A DNA stretch of 15,298 nt, from assembly GCA_004297235.1 (NCBI GenBank), contig SCUR01000538.1, positions 1 to 15,298 of the forward strand, written 5' to 3'. This document shows, in pieces, positions 5,651 to 13,012 of the stretch. Made by a program: the position numbers and the translations under genes. A model generated the notes under the pieces. That model was not told the DNA's origin. It ran no database searches and worked only from the letters and a program-made list of their open reading frames with translations. The DNA is from Candidatus Manganitrophaceae bacterium. GTDB taxonomy: Bacteria; Nitrospirota; Nitrospiria; SBBL01; Manganitrophaceae. Position 1 is the first letter of the stretch, and each line of letters begins with the position of its first letter.

Positions 5651-6604
5651 ATGCAAGGCTTACTTTTGGTGGAAAAGGAGAAGGCGCAACGGCGTAAGAT
5701 GAAGGAGGCCTTGAAGCTGGGCCCGATGGCTCACCGGCTTTACGAAGCCGAAACCCTCCGGCAGGGGCTTCGAATTCTCTCCAAGGAAAAGGTCGATCTG
5801 ATCATCTATAACGACCCCGCCTTTCCCCGTTCTCCTCAAACGGACCTCTCGCTTCTCTCTTCTTTCGCCGAGCAAAAAACGGTGCAAGAAATTCCCCTCC
5901 TCCTCATTGGGCCTCTTCTGGCACCCGCCCTAAAACGGAAGGTGCTCGACAGCGGCGCCTGGGATTATATCGCCCGACCCTACCGGATTGAAGATCTTAT
6001 CCTTCGGGCCGAAGTTCTCTTGCGTATCAAAGCGACACAGGATAAACTCAAGCAGCGCATCCGTCAACTGGAACGGCTCTCCATTATCGATCCCTTGACC
6101 GGGCTTTACAACCGTAAATATCTGAAAGAGTTCCTTCAACGGGAAATCCGGCGGGCGGAACGGCAAGGCGGGCAGATCTTCTGCATGATGATGGATGTCG
6201 ATAATTTCAAAAAGATCAATGATGATTCAGGCCATCTCAAAGGGGATCGGGTCTTACAGGAGATCGGAGCGACCCTTCGAGATCTTCTCCGAGGTTATGA
6301 TTTCGCCGCGCGCTACGGTGGAGACGAATTCACCATCGTGCTTCCCCAAAAAATGGAAGAAAAGCAGGCGCTGGAGGTCGCGAACCGAATCCGTCAGACG
6401 ATTGCGGGGGAAACTTTTGGCGCCACCCGGGGGAGAAAAGGGGGATCCCAGTTCACCGTCAGCATCGGTCTTGCCCGGTTCCCCTTTTCCGGCATCGACA
6501 CCGAAGAGGCGCTCATTGCGGCTGCGGATGACGCCCTCTATCAAGCCAAACGACAGGGGAAGAACTGTGCGATTATTCATCAGCAGATCTCGATAGAAGA
6601 ATGA
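5651..6604 (+). CDS. Diguanylate cyclase with degenerate receiver domain (REC-GGDEF)
   Basis: The protein (317 residues) makes c-di-GMP from two GTP. The GGDEF domain spans about residues 143-313, with the GGDEF motif intact at 223-227, metal-binding aspartates in MDVDNFKKIND (181-191) and an RxxD inhibitory site at Arg214-Asp217, five residues before GGDEF, so product feedback is expected. Residues 1-125 have the size and layout of a response-regulator receiver but lack its chemistry: the phospho-acceptor position in VDLIIYND is Asn54, the conserved Thr/Ser is Gly (LLIGP), the conserved Lys is Arg109 (ARPY) and the acidic pair is reduced to Glu8/Glu10. A helix (about 126-143) joins the two. 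The start is ATG 5651, with GAGGAGG at 5638-5644. It overlaps the next gene by 4 nt. No membrane segment is seen. Confidence 0.93.
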   Translation: MQGLLLVEKEKAQRRKMKEALKLGPMAHRLYEAETLRQGLRILSKEKVDLIIYNDPAFPRSPQTDLSLLSSFAEQKTVQEIPLLLIGPLLAPALKRKVLDSGAWDYIARPYRIEDLILRAEVLLRIKATQDKLKQRIRQLERLSIIDPLTGLYNRKYLKEFLQREIRRAERQGGQIFCMMMDVDNFKKINDDSGHLKGDRVLQEIGATLRDLLRGYDFAARYGGDEFTIVLPQKMEEKQALEVANRIRQTIAGETFGATRGRKGGSQFTVSIGLARFPFSGIDTEEALIAAADDALYQAKRQGKNCAIIHQQISIEE

Positions 6605-7446
6605 GTTCGTCCGGGAGAAACGGCAGGCTCGAAGCATTGATCCAGCTCTTGGGAGAGGAACCTTCCCATTTTGAGATCATCCGTCAGCGGCTCGTCGAAA
6701 TAGGCCCTTCCGCCTTGCCCGCCCTGGAAAAGTGTGTCCGGGAAGGACCTCCCCTGGTCTCGGAACGGGCCGACCAGGTGATCGAGTCGATCCGGCTCGA
6801 GTTGCTCGATCAGGAGTGGCAACGCTACGCCGAAGAGGAGCCTTGCTCTCTGGAAGAAGGGGTCTTCCTCCTGGCCCGGTTCGCCTATCCCGAATTGAAT
6901 CCCCAGGTGTATCATGCCCAGCTCGATCAAATGGCCGATCTCCTCCGGGAGCGGATCCGATCCGTTTCGTCTCCCAAGGAGGTGATCCGGACGCTCAACG
7001 AGTATCTCTTCGGCGAGCTTCATTTCTCAGGAAATCGAGAGAACTACTATCTCCCCGAAAACAGCTACATCAATGCCGTCCTCGAAACAAAACAGGGGAT
7101 TCCGATCAGCCTATCGGTGGTCATGCTCCTTCTGGGAGAACGGTTGAATCTCCCTCTCTATGGAATCGGCATGCCGGGGCATTTTCTCGTCTCTTGGTCC
7201 GATCGCGACGATGAGATCTTTATCGATCCTTTCAATGAAGGGCGAATGCAGACCCGGGACGAAATAGAATCGACCCTTTCAGAAAATGAACGGGAACTGC
7301 TCAATCAATACCTTCAAAAAGTATCGACCCGACAGATCCTTGCAAGGATGATCCGAAATTTAATTCACATTTACACCGAAGAGGGGAAAACCGAGAAAAA
7401 ATCGTGGCTGGAGCGTTTTCACGAACGGGTCCGCAACGACCGTTAA
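6601..7446 (+). CDS. SirB1-family protein with transglutaminase-like fold
   Basis: The 281-residue protein belongs to the SirB1/UPF0162 family. The core (about residues 140-225) shows the diagnostic FSGNRENYYLPENSYI, the QGIPISLSVV stretch and YGIGMPGHFLV with His194, followed by FIDPF with Asp209. In genuine transglutaminase-like proteases a cysteine nucleophile sits in the region corresponding to GIPIS; here I see no cysteine, so classical catalysis is doubtful, as in the family generally. The N-terminal part (1-130) is helical and charged. The family's function is unknown; the name comes from a proximity to kinase/regulator genes in enterobacteria. It starts at ATG 6601 within the ATGA overlap with the diguanylate cyclase, so translation of the two is probably coupled. 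No terminator hairpin with a U-tract is visible in the 24 nt before the converging HNH gene. Confidence 0.88.
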   Translation: MSSSGRNGRLEALIQLLGEEPSHFEIIRQRLVEIGPSALPALEKCVREGPPLVSERADQVIESIRLELLDQEWQRYAEEEPCSLEEGVFLLARFAYPELNPQVYHAQLDQMADLLRERIRSVSSPKEVIRTLNEYLFGELHFSGNRENYYLPENSYINAVLETKQGIPISLSVVMLLLGERLNLPLYGIGMPGHFLVSWSDRDDEIFIDPFNEGRMQTRDEIESTLSENERELLNQYLQKVSTRQILARMIRNLIHIYTEEGKTEKKSWLERFHERVRNDR

Positions 7447-7470
7447 AGGGCGAGGAGAGAGAGAACGGTT

Positions 7471-8025
7471 CTAGGACGATTCGTCATCGGGGAGATCTTC
7501 TTCGAGGGAGAGGTTCCAATAGAGGTAGTCCCGCCAGCTCTCCGGCGTTTTCTTAATGCCGATGGTGATGGTCAGAGAGGGACTCCAGTTCGGTTTGACC
7601 GGCTTTTTGATCAGCCGCATATTCGCTTCATCGGGGGTTCGCCCGCTCTTCCGATTATTACACCGGATACACGCGGTCACGATGTTCGTCCAGGTTTTCT
7701 TCCCCCCCTTCGCGATCGGGACGACATGGTCGAAGGTCAACTCGTCGGCCCGGAAGCGCTGGCCGCAATATTGACAAGAATGTTTATCCCTTGCGAAAAT
7801 GTTTCCGCGAGAGAACTTGACGACCCGCTGATTTTTCTTAATTTTCACTATTTCGAGGAGACGAAGAACGGAAGGAAGTCGGAAGGTAATGGAGATTCCG
7901 TGGACCTCTCGGTCGTAGACCTCTAAAACCTCCACTTTCCCTTGGCACAAGAGAAGAATCGCTTTTTTCCAAGGGATGACCCGCAAAGGTTCGTAGGTTG
8001 CGTTGAGTAGAAGGGTCATTTCCAT
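7471..8025 (-). CDS. HNH endonuclease family protein
   Basis: The 184-residue protein has an HNH nuclease domain at about residues 75-130. It is framed by zinc-binding pairs Cys84-x2-87 and Cys119-x2-122, with the catalytic Asp99-His100 (TFDHVVPIAKGG), Asn114 (WTNIVTAC) and Asn123-Asn124 in place of the final His. The N-terminal part (LLLNATYEPLRVIPWKKA) is typical of a widespread chromosomal HNH family whose role has not been settled; it is not obviously linked to an intron, restriction system or phage. The start is ATG 8025, with GGGAGG (8040-8035) 9 nt upstream; a second ATG at 8019 is possible. The acidic tail (EEDLPDDESS) is probably disordered. Confidence 0.88.
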   Translation of the reverse strand: MEMTLLLNATYEPLRVIPWKKAILLLCQGKVEVLEVYDREVHGISITFRLPSVLRLLEIVKIKKNQRVVKFSRGNIFARDKHSCQYCGQRFRADELTFDHVVPIAKGGKKTWTNIVTACIRCNNRKSGRTPDEANMRLIKKPVKPNWSPSLTITIGIKKTPESWRDYLYWNLSLEEDLPDDESS

Positions 8026-8044
8026 AGCATCGCGCCTCCCCAAA

Positions 8045-8053
8045 ATTATACCA
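8045..8053 (-). promoter_or_regulatory. Extended -10 promoter of the HNH gene
   Basis: On the minus strand TGGTATAAT (8053-8045) is a perfect extended -10 element. No good -35 box is present; the best nearby (CTGATC at 18 bp) matches 3/6. Transcription near 8038-8040 would leave a leader of only about 13-15 nt, barely containing the GGGAGG site. Confidence 0.55.
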
Positions 8054-8176
8054 TGTTTACTCTGACTGGATCAGGGTAAAACCATTCGGGGAGGAAGAAC
8101 CGATACGTGGGTGAGCCTTGGAAACATTTGATGGGCTTTGATCTCCGGGACGGTCGACGAATCATCCGAACGAAGG

Positions 8177-8199
8177 AAAAACCAATCGAAAATGTTGGT
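8177..8199 (-). terminator. Weak candidate terminator of tRNA-Leu
   Basis: On the minus strand ACCAA (8199-8195, overlapping the tRNA 3' end) can pair with TTGGT (8185-8181), followed by TTTT (8180-8177). The stem is only 5 bp, so the call is weak. Confidence 0.3.
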
Positions 8200-8280
8200 G
8201 CCGAAGGGGGGATTTGAACCCCCACGGGTTGCCCCACACGCCCCTCAAACGTGCGTGTCTACCAGTTCCACCACTTCGGC
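8196..8280 (-). tRNA. tRNA-Leu(GAG)
   Basis: The minus strand folds into an 85-nt class II tRNA. The acceptor arm GCCGAAG pairs with CTTCGGC, followed by A and an encoded CCA. The anticodon stem CACGT/GCGTG holds the loop TTGAGGG, giving anticodon GAG for CUC and CUU codons. The variable arm (GGG-GCAA-CCC type) is long, as expected for leucine, and the T arm is GGGGG-TTCAAAT-CCCCC. The D-arm segment GTGGTGGAACTGGTAGACACGC is like other leucine tRNAs. Confidence 0.97.
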
Positions 8281-8292
8281 AAAATTTCGGCC

Positions 8293-8321
8293 ATTATAAT
8301 GAGTTCAGATTATCCTGTCAA
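8293..8321 (-). promoter_or_regulatory. Perfect consensus sigma70 promoter of tRNA-Leu
   Basis: On the minus strand TTGACA (8321-8316) and TATAAT (8298-8293) match the consensus fully with a 17-bp spacer. Transcription would begin near 8286, a few nt before the mature tRNA 5' end at 8280. Confidence 0.9.
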
Positions 8322-8392
8322 GCAATCAGAGCGCTTGGGCTTCAGCAAGAAACGGAAATCTTTGATTTTCCCATTTTAAGGCGATCATTCCG

Positions 8393-8421
8393 TTGACTTG
8401 AGAAATGCTTTCTGCTACCCT
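8393..8421 (+). promoter_or_regulatory. Candidate promoter of the split transketolase genes
   Basis: TTGACT (8393-8398, 5/6) is followed after 17 bp by TACCCT (8416-8421), which is weak as a -10 box but has the extended TG (8413-8414). Transcription would start near 8428, just before ATG 8432. If the promoter is real, the in-frame ATG at 8405 cannot be used. Confidence 0.4.
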
Positions 8422-8431
8422 AAGCCCGCTT

Positions 8432-9253
8432 ATGGAAAACGGAACGATCGAACAGCTTCAGAAAAAAGCGACCCTCCTGCGGAAAGATATCGTGGAGATG
8501 ATCACCGCCGCCGCCTCCGGACATCCGGGGGGCTCCCTCTCGGCGGCCGACCTGATCACGGCCCTCTACTTTAAGGTTCTCCGCCACAAACCGTCCGAGC
8601 CGGAATGGTCCGATCGCGATCGGTTCATTCTAAGCAAGGGGCATGGCGCGCCCGCCCTCTATGCGGCGCTGGCGCGGACCGGTTATTTCCCGGTCGAAAA
8701 CCTGAAAACCCTCCGGAAGCTCGGCAGTCCGCTGCAAGGCCACCCTGAGAAGGGAAAGCTCGTCGGGATCGAAGCTTCCACCGGATCGCTCGGTCAAGGG
8801 GTCTCCATCGGAGCGGGAATGGCCCTGGCGGGACGGCTCGATCGGAAAGATTACCGGGTCTATGTCTTGATGGGCGACGGCGAGGCGAACGAGGGCCAGG
8901 TCTGGGAAGCCGCCATGTTCGCCGCGCATTACAAGATCGATCATCTCACCGTGATTCTCGATTGCAACCGCCAACAGTTGGACGGTTGGACCGCCGAGAT
9001 TCTCGACATCGAGCCGCTCGCGGACAAATGGCGGGCCTTCGGCTGGCAAGTAATCGACTTTAACGGGCATGATTTCGGCCAGATCTTAAAAGCGTTCGAC
9101 GAGGCCCGGCGGACCACCGGAAAGCCGACCCTTCTCCTCGCCCGAACCACCAAAGGGAAAGGGGTCTCCTTCATGGAGAACAATCTCGAATTTCACGGCG
9201 TGGCGCCGACCACCGATCAGCTTCAGGCCTCTCTCAAGGAACTCGACCGATGA
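8432..9253 (+). CDS. Transketolase, N-terminal (thiamine diphosphate-binding) subunit
   Basis: This is the N-terminal half of transketolase, encoded as a separate subunit (273 residues). It transfers two-carbon ketol units between sugar phosphates in the pentose phosphate or Calvin-type pathways. The family signatures are ASGHPGGSLS (28-37) with His31, LSKGHGAPALY (68-78) with His71, the TG-LGQG glycine-rich turn (117-123), and the diphosphate/metal motif GDGEANEGQVWEA (148-160) with Asn179. ATG 8432 is preferred since it begins right at the family's N-terminus and just after a candidate promoter; ATG 8405 would add nine residues. Neither has a strong Shine-Dalgarno. It overlaps the C-terminal subunit gene by 4 nt (ATGA), which suggests equal, coupled synthesis. 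Confidence 0.93.
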   Translation: MENGTIEQLQKKATLLRKDIVEMITAAASGHPGGSLSAADLITALYFKVLRHKPSEPEWSDRDRFILSKGHGAPALYAALARTGYFPVENLKTLRKLGSPLQGHPEKGKLVGIEASTGSLGQGVSIGAGMALAGRLDRKDYRVYVLMGDGEANEGQVWEAAMFAAHYKIDHLTVILDCNRQQLDGWTAEILDIEPLADKWRAFGWQVIDFNGHDFGQILKAFDEARRTTGKPTLLLARTTKGKGVSFMENNLEFHGVAPTTDQLQASLKELDR

Positions 9254-10239
9254 AAACCAAGAGCCCTTCTGAAATGAAAGCCGCCGTCCAGCGCGAAAAA
9301 AAATTAGGCCTTGCAACACGCGACGCTTATGGGCAGGTCCTGGTGGAGCTCGGCCAGGCCGATCCCCGGATCGTGGCGGTCGATGCCGACCTCTCCAAGT
9401 CGACCAAGAGCGGCCTCTTCGGAAAGGCCTTCCCCGACCGTTTCTTCAACTGCGGCATCGCCGAAGCCAACATGGTCTCGGTGGCGGCGGGACTCGCCTC
9501 CTGCGGAAAGATCCCCTTCGCCTCCAGCTTCGCCTCGTTTCTTCTCTGCAAGTCGTTCGATCAGCTCCGGATGTCGGTGGCAAATCCGTCGTTGAACGTG
9601 AAGATCGTCGGCTCCCACGGCGGAATCAGCTTGGGAGAAGACGGCGCCTCACAGCAGAGCGTCGAAGATTTTGCGCTCGCCTGCGCCCTGCCGAAATTTA
9701 CCGTCCTCTCTCCGGCCGATGAGATCTCCTGCAGAGCGCTCGTCCGGCTGGCGGCGGAGCATGTCGGTCCGGTCTACATCCGGACCGGACGGCCGAAAGC
9801 GCCGATTATCTACACCGGCTCGGAACATTTTCAACTGGGACGCGCCAATAAGATTGTTGCGGGGGAGGATGTGACGATTATCGCCAATGGACTTCTGGTG
9901 TGGGAGGCGTTGGTCGCTTCCGACCTTTGCCGGGAGCGGGGGATCTCCGTGGCCGTGATCGACTTACATACCCTCAAGCCGATCGACGAGGCTGCCATCA
10001 TCGCCGCCGCCGAGGAGACCGGCGCGATCGTGACGGCGGAGGAGCATCTTCTCTCGGGAGGGGTCGCCAGCCGCGTTGCGCAGGTGGTCGCGGAGCACCA
10101 TCCGGTGCCGATGGCGTCGGTGGGGATCGCCGACACTTATGCGGAGTCGGGCACCCCCGCGGAGCTGATGGAGAAATACGGTCTGACCGCCAAACACCTC
10201 GTCCAAGCGGTCGAATCGGTTTTAAAGCGCAAGAAGTAA
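9250..10239 (+). CDS. Transketolase, C-terminal subunit
   Basis: This 329-residue subunit supplies the pyrimidine-binding domain and the C-terminal domain of the two-part transketolase. Seen directly: RDAYGQVL (24-31), the conserved Glu72 in CGIAEANMVS that activates the cofactor aminopyrimidine ring, GGISLGEDGASQQSVED (124-140) and IRTGRPKAP (177-185). The C-terminal domain from about 200 contains VIDLHTLKPID and EEHLLSGGVAS, typical of the family. The DGASQQ form, with Gln rather than the His of many bacterial enzymes, resembles other active transketolases and is not a defect. AAGGA (9236-9240) lies 9 nt before the ATG. Split transketolases are common in archaea, Firmicutes and several deep bacterial phyla. 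A DXP-synthase role is unlikely, as that enzyme is one chain. Confidence 0.93.
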   Translation: MKTKSPSEMKAAVQREKKLGLATRDAYGQVLVELGQADPRIVAVDADLSKSTKSGLFGKAFPDRFFNCGIAEANMVSVAAGLASCGKIPFASSFASFLLCKSFDQLRMSVANPSLNVKIVGSHGGISLGEDGASQQSVEDFALACALPKFTVLSPADEISCRALVRLAAEHVGPVYIRTGRPKAPIIYTGSEHFQLGRANKIVAGEDVTIIANGLLVWEALVASDLCRERGISVAVIDLHTLKPIDEAAIIAAAEETGAIVTAEEHLLSGGVASRVAQVVAEHHPVPMASVGIADTYAESGTPAELMEKYGLTAKHLVQAVESVLKRKK

Positions 10240-10303
10240 CCGCAAAGAAATTTTAATTAATTTTCTCGCCGCGGTTTCGCTCTCGGAGCGGAGCCCTTCC
10301 GAG
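10238..10303. other. Intergenic inverted repeats between converging genes
   Basis: Two possible hairpins occupy the gap: AACCGC (10238-10243) with GCGGTT (10271-10276), enclosing AGAAA/TTTCT, and CTCGGA (10282-10287) with TCCGAG (10298-10303). Neither is followed by a good T-run on either strand, so they are only weak candidates for ending the transketolase and cyclase transcripts. Confidence 0.3.
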
Positions 10304-10314
10304 TCGATTCCAAC

Positions 10315-11712
10315 CTAATAAATAATCTCATAAATCTGAACCGGATGGCTCTTTCCTTTGAGCATCATCGGTTCAAGCGGGATCGTTTTGAACATCCCCT
10401 GGACCGCCTTGAATGTTTCCGGACAGATCAAGATCTTCTCCTTCCCGCTTTTGGATTGAATTCGGGCCGCCAGATTGACCTCATCTCCGATGACCGAATA
10501 CTGCATCTGCTTTTCGGAACCGATGTTTCCCGCCACCACATCCCCCGTCGCAATCCCGATCCCGATATAGATCGCCTCGGCGCCGCGCCGATCCCGCTCT
10601 TCATTCAACTCGACGAGCGCCCGCTGCATGGCAATGGCGGTCCGCACCGCCCGCAGCGGATCATCCGGGTGGCGCGTCGGCGCGCCGAACACCGCCATCA
10701 TCGCATCGCCGATGTATTTATCCAGAATCCCCTCGTGCGCAATGAGGATGTCGACCATCACGCTGAAATATTCGTTGAGCATGCTGACCACCTCTTCCGG
10801 GGCCATCCGCTCCGACATCGAGGTGAAACCGCGAATATCGGAAAAGAGGATGCTCGCCCGCCGGCGCTCCCCGGTAAGGACCACGGCCTTCGCGCCCAAG
10901 ACCTTTTCGGCCACCTGCGAGGAGACGAACCGCTGAAAAGTCCCTTTGATCTTGTCCCGCTCCCGCAGCCCCGCGATCATGAAATTAAAAGAGCCGGCCA
11001 ACCTCCCGATCTCATCTTTGTTCGGGATCTCGACCTCCGCCGCGAGATTTCCCTTCTGAACCTCTTCCATCCCGCGCGTCAAAACGCTGATCGGCTCGAT
11101 AATGGAGGAGGCCACCGCAAACGCCGCCACCCCTCCCAGCAGCAGAAAACCGAGCGTCAACGCGGCCGCGATCACCCGGGATGACGCTATCTCCCGATCC
11201 ATCCCTTGAAGGGAAAAGCCGACCGACACCCTCCCGCGGGGGTGCCCCTCCGGCTCGAACATCACCTCGACCGGGAAAAGGGAGCCCCATCGGGACGCAT
11301 CCAGGCGCTTTCCTCCGTCGCCGCTCGCTTGCGCAATCAGCTCTTTTTCGGCCGATTCGATCTCCTCTTGATTCAACAAGGCCTTAAGCAGCGGCCGATT
11401 GATGACGGTCGCTTGGACCTTCCCCGACGCATCCGTAAGGAGGACATAAAGGACATTGGGATCAAACTGGGGAAGAAGCGGAACGGTGTTTTTGGAAAGG
11501 TCCCAGGGGGAAACGCCCGGAAGCTGGAGAAGACTTATCGTGCCGGGCATTTGTGCGATTCTCAGCGCCCGCTTCCTCATTTCACTGCGCAGCGTCTGCT
11601 CGTGGCGGATTCCGAACAGAAACGAGATCGAAGACATGATCACCAGAATCAGGATGCCGACGAGCAGGGCCAGCTTCAGCTTCAAGCCGATGGGAGGAAG
11701 AATTGATTTCAT
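10315..11712 (-). CDS. Membrane-bound class III adenylate cyclase with HAMP domain
   Basis: The 465-residue protein has a transmembrane helix at about 11-34, a periplasmic sensor region of about 145 residues, a second helix at about 180-203, a HAMP domain (203-256) and a class III cyclase domain (about 280-465). Metal ligands are Asp292 (FSDIRGFTSMSE) and Asp336 (KYIGDAMMAVFGAP). Lys332 and Asp410 (VIGDEVNLAARIQ) are the pair that selects adenine, and Asn413 and Arg417 stabilise the transition state. All essential residues are present, so it should make cAMP. The periplasmic part contains a PAS/Cache-like stretch (VLYVLLTDASGKVQATV) but its ligand is unknown. The start at ATG 11712 has AGGA about 7 nt upstream. 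The gene lies 127 nt after the barrel-protein gene on the same strand. Confidence 0.94.
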   Translation of the reverse strand: MKSILPPIGLKLKLALLVGILILVIMSSISFLFGIRHEQTLRSEMRKRALRIAQMPGTISLLQLPGVSPWDLSKNTVPLLPQFDPNVLYVLLTDASGKVQATVINRPLLKALLNQEEIESAEKELIAQASGDGGKRLDASRWGSLFPVEVMFEPEGHPRGRVSVGFSLQGMDREIASSRVIAAALTLGFLLLGGVAAFAVASSIIEPISVLTRGMEEVQKGNLAAEVEIPNKDEIGRLAGSFNFMIAGLRERDKIKGTFQRFVSSQVAEKVLGAKAVVLTGERRRASILFSDIRGFTSMSERMAPEEVVSMLNEYFSVMVDILIAHEGILDKYIGDAMMAVFGAPTRHPDDPLRAVRTAIAMQRALVELNEERDRRGAEAIYIGIGIATGDVVAGNIGSEKQMQYSVIGDEVNLAARIQSKSGKEKILICPETFKAVQGMFKTIPLEPMMLKGKSHPVQIYEIIY

Positions 11713-11839
11713 TCAACATCCTGGAGTGGAAGGCTTCTTGGATACCCCGAAAAGCCCGCCGAAAGGCGAATTTGCTTGTCTCATATCGAGACCCGTTCTG
11801 CGCTCTTCCTTTGGAACAGCCCTCCCGGTTCGGACCCGA
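11713..11839 (-). other. Gap between barrel-protein and cyclase genes with two small hairpins
   Basis: Two short structures are visible. GTCTC (11778-11782) and GAGAC (11788-11792) form a perfect inverted repeat with 5-bp spacing. CGCC-GAAA-GGCG (11757-11768) is followed on the minus strand by GGCTTTT, a weak terminator for the upstream gene at best. I see no convincing promoter for the cyclase here. Confidence 0.3.
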
Positions 11840-12766
11840 CTAGAAGCTGTAGCTGAGAAGCGCGAGATACGAGTAGTCGTACCCTAACGCGAAATCGTTG
11901 ACCAGAGAGATCCGGGTCGCGGCCGAGACAAGAAATTTTTCGTTAAAGCGGGCTTTGAATCCGGGAACCACATCCAAGCTCTTCTGCGTCGGGGTGTCAT
12001 TCTCGGAATCAAACGAGCCTCCCCCTTGGCGGAAAGTCAGCTCCGTAAAGAAGACGAAATTATCACCGAAGGAGCGGGCCAAGGCGGCATTCGCGATCAG
12101 AATATCGGTCGGGTCGACGCTGAACCGATCCTTCATTGTATATTGATAGCCGACCTGCAGGTGAAGATCGGAGAACCCTCCCAGTGAGGTCGAATAGGCA
12201 AGATCGAGCTGGACGGAGGGATTATCCGTTCCCGCTTCATACCCGGTCGGGAGCATGACCAGGCCGCGGATGGAGATATTGGGATTCCGAAGGACGGTGT
12301 ACTTGGCAGAGAAGGAAGGATTCGCCAAATCTTCCTGCTCCACCTTTTCGGCAACCCCGTCGTTGTCGGTATCGGCACGAACCCGAGAGGTGTCAAATTC
12401 GAAAACCGCTCCGACCGACAGACGATCGGTCACCCCATAACTCATCAGGAAGACCCGGGAGGTCAGCTCGGCGGCGACAGTGGCGCCGAGACGATCTTCG
12501 ATTTTATCTCCGAACGCCCGCGTGATCCGCGTGTTCTGATAGGCGAAGCTGAGGCTTCCCTCCCCTTCGCGGAAGCTGGGGGTACCGGTCATCGTAAAAA
12601 GCGGGGTCGCCTCCGTCGTTTCCGCTCCCGAGATTCCGCCGATCCCGCCGATCGCCCCGAGTTGCGCAAAGGCCTGTCGTGGAGATCCGAACGCAAATCC
12701 AAAAATCTCGATCAATAGAATGAGATAAACAAGAAAATGCTTTCGGATCTCTCTCAATCGCGCCAT
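11840..12766 (-). CDS. Outer-membrane beta-barrel protein (transporter-like)
   Basis: The 308-residue product has a signal peptide: a charged start (MARLREIRKH), a hydrophobic core (FLVYLILLIEIFGFAFG) and AFA|Q as likely cleavage site near residue 34. The rest alternates polar and hydrophobic residues in many short strands and ends in LLSYSF, the terminal Phe used by the BAM complex to insert barrels. General appearance (GEGSLSFAYQ, GVTDRLSVGA, GLVMLPTGYEAGTDNPSVQLDLAYS) resembles the phenol MetA-pathway/transporter barrel group, but no substrate can be named. Residues 132-138 (DTDNDGV) look like a calcium-binding loop. ATG 12766 is chosen for GGAGG at 12776-12772, 5 nt upstream; longer in-frame versions would put untypical residues before the signal peptide. 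Confidence 0.8.
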   Translation of the reverse strand: MARLREIRKHFLVYLILLIEIFGFAFGSPRQAFAQLGAIGGIGGISGAETTEATPLFTMTGTPSFREGEGSLSFAYQNTRITRAFGDKIEDRLGATVAAELTSRVFLMSYGVTDRLSVGAVFEFDTSRVRADTDNDGVAEKVEQEDLANPSFSAKYTVLRNPNISIRGLVMLPTGYEAGTDNPSVQLDLAYSTSLGGFSDLHLQVGYQYTMKDRFSVDPTDILIANAALARSFGDNFVFFTELTFRQGGGSFDSENDTPTQKSLDVVPGFKARFNEKFLVSAATRISLVNDFALGYDYSYLALLSYSF

Positions 12767-12853
12767 GTCTCCCTCCAAAGATTGATAATAGGGGCTCGAA
12801 CCGCCGCTCGGATCACGCTCCATTCCGTATAGGAGCGGTCAATACGGGACTCA

Positions 12854-12881
12854 AGTATAGCAAAAGATTCCGGATTGGCAA
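12854..12881 (-). promoter_or_regulatory. Candidate promoter of the outer-membrane protein gene
   Basis: On the minus strand TTGCCA (12881-12876, 5/6) and TATACT (12859-12854, 5/6) are 16 bp apart, and TGC directly before TATACT gives an extended -10. Transcription near 12847 would give a leader of about 80 nt to ATG 12766. The remaining stretch, 12882-13012, shows no gene or clear signal. Confidence 0.55.
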
Positions 12882-13012
12882 TTTAAAGCGGTTGTTGCGG
12901 AGGACTTTATCCCGGAAAGACGAGAGGGGGCCTCCGGTGGGAAGCGGAGTCCATCAAGCAGAAGGGGGAAACCGGCGGTTGAAAGGGGCTGGAGAAATGC
13001 GGCAGACCGGAT

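Noticed and set aside
7439..7469. ACCGTT/AACGGT inverted repeat between the SirB1-family and HNH genes
   Set aside because: The 19-nt loop and the lack of a T-run on either strand make a terminator unlikely.
8046..8237. Minus-strand short open frame running from the tRNA to the HNH promoter (including a possible 39-residue peptide from 8165)
   Set aside because: The first part is translated tRNA, a familiar artefact; the possible internal start has no Shine-Dalgarno and its stop falls in the HNH -10 box.
9625..9675. Loss of the conserved His in the transketolase C-subunit motif DGASQQ
   Set aside because: Several active transketolases, including the human enzyme, have Gln at this position, so it is not a defect.
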